Assembly: GCA_027073945.1 (NCBI GenBank)
Contig: JALTEL010000523.1
Span: 1-6,175 of the forward strand
Direction of reading: 5' to 3'
DNA from: Caldifarciminota bacterium
GTDB taxonomy: Bacteria; WOR-3; Hydrothermia; UBA1063; CAJXJZ01
DNA length: 6,175 nt
Below are positions 1 to 5,994 of this stretch, piece after piece (the first letter of the stretch is position 1; every line of letters begins with the position of its first letter). Under the pieces are notes generated by a model that had not been told where the DNA came from, ran no database searches, and was given only the letters and a program-made list of their open reading frames with translations. The translations under genes and the position numbers were made by a program.

Positions 1-547
1 TGTAGTGGAGGCCGCTGTAAACGGCACTGCCCAGTTGCACTAAGCTAATGGATGGTTCGAGAGAAATCACTGACTTCAAAGTCCAAGTTAAAGGTGAAAC
101 GACGCTGATATTAAGTTGATGTTTCTTAGCAAAAACCTTAATTGGTGCGAGCAAGGACTTCTCAATGGCGGACAACTGCACTTTGGTTACACCATTGACG
201 GTTGTTAGAATGGTTGTTTCAATGAGGTGCGATTGTAGACTAATACCAAGATTGGTCAAAAGATTATTTTTGATATAACCGGCGATGCGAACATCTTCGG
301 TTTCTTGAACATTGACGATTGTGTTCGTGAAGAGAAAATCAGGTAAAATTAGTTGGTAATTCTCTTTTGCCAATTTGGCGAATAATTTGTCAATGTTCTT
401 AAGAATGAATCCCTCTTGGTTGACAAATTGACCGTTAATTTGATGAAAACTTTGAATGGTGAAAGTGCCACTTTTCTTGGCCGGCAAAAGCTCGGCCGTA
501 TAACTGACGTCAGGGAAAATATAGATTAATTTAAACGCGTTTAGCAT
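1..547 (-). CDS. Hypothetical protein, N-terminal part; possible actin-like (PilM/FtsA-type) fold
   Basis: The frame stays open from the start codon to the left edge, giving 182 codons plus one base; the C-terminus lies outside the window. The product starts MLNAFKLIYIFPDVSY and continues with alternating hydrophobic strands and amphipathic helices. Segments such as QLILPDFLFTNTIV, KVQLSAIEKSLLAP and LEPSISLVQLGS, in this order, resemble the strand-helix layout of actin-like PilM/FtsA-type proteins. This is only a pattern impression, and no catalytic motif is visible. I chose ATG at 547 because the best promoter (-35 at 615-620, -10 at 592-597) predicts a transcript starting near 585, leaving a 38-base leader with a G-rich GGGG 8 bases before ATG. 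An in-frame TTG at 580, preceded by AAAGG, would add a Val-rich hydrophobic N-terminus like a membrane segment, but its AAAGG would lie upstream of the predicted transcript start. The coding call is firm, the function unknown. It follows the tRNA-Lys gene on the same strand. Confidence 0.7.
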   Translation of the reverse strand, partial: MLNAFKLIYIFPDVSYTAELLPAKKSGTFTIQSFHQINGQFVNQEGFILKNIDKLFAKLAKENYQLILPDFLFTNTIVNVQETEDVRIAGYIKNNLLTNLGISLQSHLIETTILTTVNGVTKVQLSAIEKSLLAPIKVFAKKHQLNISVVSPLTWTLKSVISLEPSISLVQLGSAVYSGLHY

Positions 548-591
548 AACCACTACCCCAATAACTGATACAACAATCAAAGTTACCTTTA

Positions 592-620
592 AGTATGGTC
601 TAAATTCTAATTTTTATCAA
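592..620 (-). promoter_or_regulatory. Putative sigma-70-type promoter of the left-edge gene
   Basis: On the minus strand, TTGATA (620-615, five of six bases of the -35 consensus) is followed after exactly 17 bases by CATACT (597-592, four of six of the -10 consensus). Transcription would start near 585, giving a leader of about 38 bases before the ATG at 547. The match is by eye only, but both boxes and the spacing are good, and the site bears on the start-codon choice. Confidence 0.45.
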
Positions 621-668
621 GGGGATTTTTTAGCTTGTTGGGCAGCGAATCGCGACAAATTTATGAAT

Positions 669-696
669 GATTGCTGCAATCTCAAATTTCAATTTG
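669..696. repeat. Two adjacent short inverted repeats behind tRNA-Lys
   Basis: GATTGC-T-GCAATC (669-681) and CAAATT-TC-AATTTG (683-696) are perfect inverted repeats one base apart. As minus-strand RNA they could fold into two 5-bp hairpins (loops CAG and UGAA) about 10 and 25 bases downstream of the tRNA 3' end. Neither is followed by a clear U-tract, so I do not call them a terminator. They may be a structured 3' trailer, a protein-binding site, or chance in AT-rich DNA. Confidence 0.35.
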
Positions 697-705
697 TTTA
701 TCTTG

Positions 706-779
706 TGAGTCCGCCGGGACTCGAACCCGGGACGCGCAGCTTAAAAGGCTGCCGCTCTAACCAACTGAGCTACGGACCC
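706..779 (-). tRNA. tRNA-Lys (anticodon TTT)
   Basis: A complete 74-base cloverleaf can be folded by hand. The acceptor stem GGGTCCG pairs with CGGACTC (7 bp, one G-U pair). The D arm is GCTC/GAGC with loop AGTTGGTTA. The anticodon stem GCAGC/GCTGC encloses the loop CTTTTAA, with anticodon TTT at 743-745. The variable loop is GCGTC, the T arm CCGGG/CCCGG with loop TTCGAGT, and the discriminator base is A. Anticodon UUU decodes AAA and, by wobble, AAG lysine codons. The discriminator is followed by CAA, so the CCA end is not encoded and must be added by a nucleotidyltransferase. The gene stands alone on the strand of its neighbours, 55 bases past the stop of the surface-protein gene, with its own -10 box. 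Confidence 0.97.
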
Positions 780-795
780 TCACTGACGATCCGTC

Positions 796-824
796 ATTAT
801 ACCTAAATTAAGATTAAAAATCAT
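796..824 (-). promoter_or_regulatory. Promoter of tRNA-Lys
   Basis: A perfect TATAAT (801-796 on the minus strand) lies 16 bases before the mature tRNA 5' end. Transcription would start near 789, leaving a leader of about 10 bases for RNase P. The -35 is weak: ATGATT at 824-819 with a 17-base spacer matches three of six positions. A small GACG-GAT-CGTC inverted repeat (785-795) overlaps the predicted start. The promoter lies between the surface-protein stop (835-837) and the tRNA, a stretch with no recognisable terminator. Confidence 0.6.
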
Positions 825-834
825 CAGGCAACTT

Positions 835-3800
835 TTACTCATCTATCGTCATGACGCCAATAGCTCCAAGGATAACACCACCAATGAGAGAGATGATCCA
901 GAAGAATCTATTAAGATAACCTGACCAACTAGCATCTGATACACAAACAATTCCAGTCTTAGTAAGAAGATAGTAAAGCAGAATGGTAGCGACAGTGGCA
1001 GCACCCGTTGCAATCCGTTTGGTTGCTATTGACCAAGAAAAGAGTAAGCTCATACCTAAGACGAGTAAAGCTTGAATGATGAGCAGGATGATTGGTAGGT
1101 AGCTGGTCCAATCAGCGGCACAGTTAGTCGTACTTATGCCTTTAACTTGACCTTGTTGATTCTCGGGAGTGTTGCTATTATCTTGGTTTTTTGTCTTATT
1201 GATAGTTCCAGTCGTCTGCTCATTATCGGCTTGAGTGCTCATTCCGAGTACTTGTCCGGTTGTTCCACTGGTTCTAGTATTCGCCCCAAGAACGGCTGGA
1301 GCGGCGGGGGTTGATGTCGTCGTCGTACTTGGTGTGGCAGTACCTCCCCCAATTGTATAGAGTGTAAGAGTTTCGGTCCAATTTCCGGCTCCATCAATCG
1401 CTTTGACTTTGATTTCCCATTCGCCATCTGCCAAATGATCCAGTTGAGTGCTGGTGGCACCGGCACTAACCGTTTTTCCATGGGCTTGAGCATTTGGATC
1501 AGACTTTAATTTCCAGCTAACGTCGTAGCGATCAATGCCGGCAGTAGCATCGGTGGCGGCAGTCCAGCTTAAATCAGCCGTGGGCAAAGAAAGATTACTG
1601 ATGCTTAAGTTAGTCGGTCCTGGATTAGGACTAGTTTGATCCCACTTAACATTTTTTACGCCTACATCAGAAATGTTGCCAACTTTATCAATTGCTCGAT
1701 AATAAAAAATGTGTTTATTTTCATCTGGAATTGACACTGACGTACTATAATCGGTCCAACTGCCACTGGTGCCATCCCATTGATATTGGATTTTATTTAA
1801 TTGATAGTTGTCACTACCAGTTAAAGCAATTTTTGGTCGGGTAAGATACCAGCCATTATCTCCATCCGCATTAGTGGGGTCAATTGTCAAACTTACTTCA
1901 GGAATAGTCTTATCATAAATAATGGTGATTTTGTAAGTGTTCTCTATATTACCCGCTTGGTCAATTGCATGAGAAGCAACGGTATAGGTACCGTCATTAA
2001 TTTTGTCAGCTGGCAGGGTATAACTCCAATTGTCGGTCCCATTAGCTTCAAATTGGACCTCAGCTGTTTGCCAATCTGTTCCATTCCACCATTTTGTTTC
2101 GGCGTCACTGCCAAAAGGGGTGTAACTAATTCCTAGTTTTACTTTGTCGATGGGAGAAACAGTATCACTAGCGGTGCCAGCAATCACCCCATCCCATGAA
2201 TTAGTACTAGTTTTTTCACCATTAGCTAAGTTGTAGGTGGTAATAACGCTGGTGGGTGCAGTTTTGTCTACTATAAAATGCAGTCCTAGTGCATCTCTAA
2301 ATTGATTAATACTTGGAATGTCTTTGCGCGTCGCTTGGTCATAAATTTGATGGGCGAGGTAATATTCGCCTTCACCAATGGTGCCAGTACAGTTGGTGAA
2401 TGATTCTGGAGTAGTTAAATTATAAGTATTTAAGCCCCCTAAAACACTTCCAGTAGAGATGTCAACCAAGTTTGGGGTGTGTCTCCAACCACAAAGAGCG
2501 GGTGTATCACCATTGTGATTAAAAGCAAATGATCCATCTGTTTGAGCGGGAAAGATTACATAAGAATCTTGATACAGTTTGGCTGAAGGTAAGACATCTT
2601 GATAGTTGCCGGTAAAAGTTAATTGCGACAATGAATTAACGTAAGCAATCGGTCCACTAAATTTTCTGCCATTATCGTAGTAGACATGGAAGCCGTTTAT
2701 TAATGTGCCGTCTTTATAGAATTGATGTTCAGCCGTAGGTGCTACCGTATCTATGAAGATGCTTTGAGTTTTGGTTGTGGTATTACCAGCTGTATCTGTA
2801 GCCACTACCGTCATTGTATAATTGCCGTCTGCCAGCACATCACTAATATTTGCCTCCCAATTGTTACCATTAACAGAGGCGGTATAATTATGTCCGCTTA
2901 CGCTCAAGACGACACTATCTAAATTGGCGTCACTTACAGTCCCTACAATTTTTGGTGTGTTCCAGTTAGTAACAAATTTACCGGACTCAATTGTTCCGTC
3001 GGGATATTTAATTGAATCGACGGTAATGTTTGGAGATTGAGTGTCGATTACAAAATTAACCCACATTTTTTGATTAGTGTCTTCCCATGCTTTGTTTTGG
3101 ACATCATCGTAGTCCCAAATTCGCAAACAATAGTGACCGTCTGGGATGCCTTCTCGCTTTAAGTTTCTTATTCCTGAAGCAACAGCCGGTACCACGTTAT
3201 CATTCTTCCAGTAGCGGCCTAAGCTATCGCCATTAAACCTAAGATTAGTGTTATTTGAACAGTTGCCATTTTGGTCGGCTAAATACAAATCATAACGAGC
3301 TCTGGTGTAGCCAGATAGTAAATCAGTAACATTTATATTTAAAGAAATATAGTTGTGATTAACATAGTAAACGCCATTATTTTCTACTCCATTAACACTA
3401 CCGTAATCAATGGTATATGTTGGAATTTGATCATCAATTTTTAGTAACTGTTTATGTACCAAACTCTCGTCATTACCAGCCAAGTCTGTACCGTAGTAGC
3501 ATAGAGTATAGACGCCATTTCCTTTGGAGTTAACTGTGCTTGCAATGTTGGTATCATGAGAAGCTGTTCCCGTATAGGAACTATCTCCAACGCTAGGACA
3601 GCTAACGTCGTCGTTTAGTATTTGATATTTAATTGTATCATTAGATTGATCGCCGGTTGCAATCTTTAAGATGACATTATCATAGCTCTTATACCAACCA
3701 TTACCATGCCAACCCCCATCTCCCACAATGTTCTTGGTTTCATCTAAATCTCCTTGCAAATACACTTCTGTAGTGGGTCTAGTGTTGTCAATAGTTATTG

Positions 3801-5895
3801 CTGTTTCTGTATAGTTTCCTGCCTTATATCCTTCAGAACTTGCCCCAGTACCTCTGTGCATCAAGGCACATATTTTATAAGTACCAGAAGCTAGGCCAGT
3901 CACATCCCAGGTTGTTGAGAATACATCCCCATTTTTTACTCCATCACTAAGATCATGATGATAGGGGGGCGTATATTGTTGTTGGCAAGTTTCCCCTGGA
4001 GGCGCATAACGAAATCTTACTCTGGATATGTCATATGGATCATATTTGGCTTCAACGGATAAAGTAACAATTTTATTTGTGCCTCCGTACATAGATGATG
4101 GAGTTGGAGATACAAAGTTTATGTATTTTTGACCCCCTTGAGGATGTGTATAGTCTACAATTCCAAGTAAACTTGAGTCGTAACTATTACATGTTAAACC
4201 TGTTAGTCCACTATTTGTTTTCCATTGTGAGCAGTTATGATTTACTTTATCTTCTATATCTTGATATTTTGTGACCCCCCAATCGTTATTAGTGGCATCT
4301 AATATATGAAGGCTGTCTAGATTACGTACTTTACCTCCTATCTTATTATTGTGGAATGTTATTTGCGATGCATCGGCAACAACATTATTCGAGTCAGACC
4401 AATCAACGCTGAGAGCATATTCGTCTGTATGAGACGCATTGGTGATGTTAGAGATTGCGTTCCCAGTTATTACAATACTTTGAGGAACAACAGTACTACC
4501 ACCTGATGGTGTGACCTCAATTGCATGTGTCCATCCTGCTGAAGTAATATCATCTATTTTATTATTAATAATATGGACCCCACTGATTGCAGCTTGAACC
4601 ATAATGCCATATGCACCATGCGTATCACCATTAGTAATATCCTCAATAATATTATTTTCAATATTTATGTCGCTAATAACGGCTCCAACATTAAAAATAT
4701 GTATGGCCTTTATTGTGGCACCACTGTAAGTAGGATTTGTTATTCTTAATCCTTTTATTGTTGTATTGCCGGCATATACAACAATTTTGCCAACCACTGT
4801 AGATTCAGTGTTTCGTGGTGTTCCACCATTTGGATTGATATTTTCGTTGGCTCCAAGCAAAGTAATTGACTTATGGATTGTCAGATTTTCATTATAAGTG
4901 CCACTTGCTACCTTGATGGTATCTCCGGGGATGGCTGCATCAATAGCTGCCTGGATTGAGTTATAGCAGCTGTCTCCACCAACAATTCCCACTAGACCTG
5001 ATGCAGAACAATCGGTATTAACAGGGTTGGGACTCGTTACTACGAAAATAGTCATATGATTGAGTGCTTGAATTGAAACCGTTTTTTCTTCTCCCCCATT
5101 CATTTTTTGTTTGGATTGATCGACTGTTTCAACTTTGTTTTTATCGGTTAAATCATTCGTATTTTCTGCATAAACGACGGTCATCTTTTTGTCTTGAATC
5201 TTGTCAGGTAAAGGGAGTTTAAGATCATAAGCAAATTCACCATCTTTCATGTTGCTAGTGATGTCGTAGGCAATGTTTGAAACAGCGCCAAGGTCCTTGA
5301 CTTGCTTGTCCGTCAATTTTATTTCCTCTATAGTCAAATTACCCGAATCTTTTGGCAACTTGGTAAAGGTGACTTGAACTTTATCATTTTTTGGGTAGGT
5401 ATAGCTAACACCTTTTTTGACCGATGCGGCCAGTGTATATTTTTCGCCATCAGCATACCAAAGTTGATCTGAATGGATGACAAAGTCACGTCTAACGTGA
5501 TCCTGAGTTAAAATGACACTACCTTTGCTAACATTGTGAGGCACACAATCATTGCCTGAGCAAGTGCCCAAATAGACTGTATCTGTTTCTTTGTTCTGTT
5601 TTTCTGTAAGTATGCCAGTGACAGCCTCTTCCATTTGATCATTTTCTTTGTCCATGCGCTGATAAACTAGGTCATAGTTACTTGGTGTCTTATCTTTAAG
5701 ATAGTTAATGGTTAGTTTGTTGCTAGTTTTATCGTAGTTGAGCTCTAATTTATCAGAAATAGGTGACGATTCTTGAGCTTGAACAACACTGGGAGTGAGC
5801 AAGAATATCATTGGAGCAAAATTTATCAGAAGCATGCTGATAGAGGCATAAATAGAAAAAACTTTTTCTAAAATGGAGAGATGTTTTTTTGTCAT
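835..5895 (-). CDS. Giant secreted multi-domain surface protein: beta-helix, Ig-like array, FN3, three-segment membrane anchor
   Basis: This is a 1686-residue cell-surface protein of unknown ligand. Residues 1-40 form a signal peptide (basic MTKKH, hydrophobic core about 12-33, likely cleavage after VVQA). Residues 44-290 are an unassigned beta-rich domain ending in HMTIFVV. Residues 296-585 form a right-handed parallel beta-helix: it opens like pectin-lyase-type proteins (SIQAAIDAAIPGDTIKVA), then repeats Asn-bearing rungs such as NIENNIIEDI and HIINNKIDDI. Residues 592-1419 hold seven Ig-like modules separated by D-x-x-x-P linkers (Asp 703, 821, 951, 1049, 1210, 1328, 1419). The modules at 704-820 and 1329-1418 resemble OmpL47-type repeats (GWY, then D-x-x-GN). 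Residues 1420-1515 look fibronectin type III-like, 1516-1590 are a Thr/Ser/Asn-rich stalk, and about 1598-1622, 1628-1646 and 1662-1682 are membrane segments. The basic TKR loop (1625-1627) predicts a cytoplasmic loop and cytoplasmic C-terminus. No LPXTG motif or active site is evident. The ATG is followed by a normal signal peptide; its ribosome site is weak (AAAG). Adhesion or cell contact is inferred. Confidence 0.95.
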   Translation of the reverse strand: MTKKHLSILEKVFSIYASISMLLINFAPMIFLLTPSVVQAQESSPISDKLELNYDKTSNKLTINYLKDKTPSNYDLVYQRMDKENDQMEEAVTGILTEKQNKETDTVYLGTCSGNDCVPHNVSKGSVILTQDHVRRDFVIHSDQLWYADGEKYTLAASVKKGVSYTYPKNDKVQVTFTKLPKDSGNLTIEEIKLTDKQVKDLGAVSNIAYDITSNMKDGEFAYDLKLPLPDKIQDKKMTVVYAENTNDLTDKNKVETVDQSKQKMNGGEEKTVSIQALNHMTIFVVTSPNPVNTDCSASGLVGIVGGDSCYNSIQAAIDAAIPGDTIKVASGTYNENLTIHKSITLLGANENINPNGGTPRNTESTVVGKIVVYAGNTTIKGLRITNPTYSGATIKAIHIFNVGAVISDINIENNIIEDITNGDTHGAYGIMVQAAISGVHIINNKIDDITSAGWTHAIEVTPSGGSTVVPQSIVITGNAISNITNASHTDEYALSVDWSDSNNVVADASQITFHNNKIGGKVRNLDSLHILDATNNDWGVTKYQDIEDKVNHNCSQWKTNSGLTGLTCNSYDSSLLGIVDYTHPQGGQKYINFVSPTPSSMYGGTNKIVTLSVEAKYDPYDISRVRFRYAPPGETCQQQYTPPYHHDLSDGVKNGDVFSTTWDVTGLASGTYKICALMHRGTGASSEGYKAGNYTETAITIDNTRPTTEVYLQGDLDETKNIVGDGGWHGNGWYKSYDNVILKIATGDQSNDTIKYQILNDDVSCPSVGDSSYTGTASHDTNIASTVNSKGNGVYTLCYYGTDLAGNDESLVHKQLLKIDDQIPTYTIDYGSVNGVENNGVYYVNHNYISLNINVTDLLSGYTRARYDLYLADQNGNCSNNTNLRFNGDSLGRYWKNDNVVPAVASGIRNLKREGIPDGHYCLRIWDYDDVQNKAWEDTNQKMWVNFVIDTQSPNITVDSIKYPDGTIESGKFVTNWNTPKIVGTVSDANLDSVVLSVSGHNYTASVNGNNWEANISDVLADGNYTMTVVATDTAGNTTTKTQSIFIDTVAPTAEHQFYKDGTLINGFHVYYDNGRKFSGPIAYVNSLSQLTFTGNYQDVLPSAKLYQDSYVIFPAQTDGSFAFNHNGDTPALCGWRHTPNLVDISTGSVLGGLNTYNLTTPESFTNCTGTIGEGEYYLAHQIYDQATRKDIPSINQFRDALGLHFIVDKTAPTSVITTYNLANGEKTSTNSWDGVIAGTASDTVSPIDKVKLGISYTPFGSDAETKWWNGTDWQTAEVQFEANGTDNWSYTLPADKINDGTYTVASHAIDQAGNIENTYKITIIYDKTIPEVSLTIDPTNADGDNGWYLTRPKIALTGSDNYQLNKIQYQWDGTSGSWTDYSTSVSIPDENKHIFYYRAIDKVGNISDVGVKNVKWDQTSPNPGPTNLSISNLSLPTADLSWTAATDATAGIDRYDVSWKLKSDPNAQAHGKTVSAGATSTQLDHLADGEWEIKVKAIDGAGNWTETLTLYTIGGGTATPSTTTTSTPAAPAVLGANTRTSGTTGQVLGMSTQADNEQTTGTINKTKNQDNSNTPENQQGQVKGISTTNCAADWTSYLPIILLIIQALLVLGMSLLFSWSIATKRIATGAATVATILLYYLLTKTGIVCVSDASWSGYLNRFFWIISLIGGVILGAIGVMTIDE

Positions 5896-5939
5896 AGATA
5901 TTCTTTACTTTTTATTTCTAGCAAAGCAGGTTAACATAT

Positions 5940-5948
5940 ACTATACCA
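5940..5948 (-). promoter_or_regulatory. Extended -10 promoter of the surface-protein gene
   Basis: TGGTATAGT on the minus strand (5948-5940) fits an extended -10 element (TGn plus TATAGT, five of six bases). Transcription would start near 5933 and give a leader of about 38 bases before the ATG at 5895. No good -35 lies 16-18 bases upstream, as expected for an extended -10 promoter. CATAT (5935-5939) and ATATG (5948-5952) flank the box as a short inverted repeat. The leader has only a weak purine-rich stretch (GTAAAGAA) before the start codon. Confidence 0.45.
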
Positions 5949-5954
5949 TATGCC

Positions 5955-5968
5955 ACCAACAAGTTGGT
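5955..5968. repeat. Inverted repeat between divergent promoters, possible operator
   Basis: ACCAAC-AA-GTTGGT has two perfect 6-base arms around a 2-base centre. It lies in the 99-base gap between the surface-protein gene and mutM, just upstream of the surface-gene -10 box and upstream of the AT-rich mutM promoter region. This is a natural place for a dimeric regulator to touch both promoters. One short inverted repeat may also be chance, and no regulator gene is visible. Confidence 0.3.
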
Positions 5969-5975
5969 TTTCAAA

Positions 5976-5993
5976 TATAGTTTGATATATTAT
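5976..5993 (+). promoter_or_regulatory. AT-rich mutM promoter region, possible leaderless start
   Basis: Candidate plus-strand -10 boxes are TATAGT (5976-5981) and an extended TGATATATT (5983-5991). The first predicts a transcript start near 5988, only about 7 bases before the ATG at 5995. The second has a possible -35, TTGGTT (5964-5969), 16 bases upstream, but with normal spacing would start transcription inside the first codons. No Shine-Dalgarno sequence precedes the ATG. A leaderless or almost leaderless mRNA is the simplest reading. The exact box is unresolved. Confidence 0.3.
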
Positions 5994-5994
5994 T

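Noticed and set aside
780..834. Possible terminator between the surface-protein gene and tRNA-Lys
   Set aside because: Only weak AT-rich pairing (GAT/ATC around a T-run) is present, with no GC-rich stem followed by a U-tract. The stretch is better explained by the tRNA promoter.
1239..1493. 84-codon minus-strand open frame inside the surface-protein gene
   Set aside because: It lies in another frame of the stalk and FN3 region, has a low-complexity Pro/Arg-rich product, no ribosome site, and is fully covered by a confident gene.
2722..2922. 66-codon plus-strand open frame antisense to the surface-protein gene
   Set aside because: It is antisense to the Ig-like region; the product has no recognisable pattern and there is no promoter or ribosome site. 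Treated as a chance frame.
835..5895. LPXTG, PEP-CTERM, dockerin or autotransporter sorting signal in the surface protein
   Set aside because: None of these motifs is present at the C-terminus, which instead has three hydrophobic segments and a short acidic tail.
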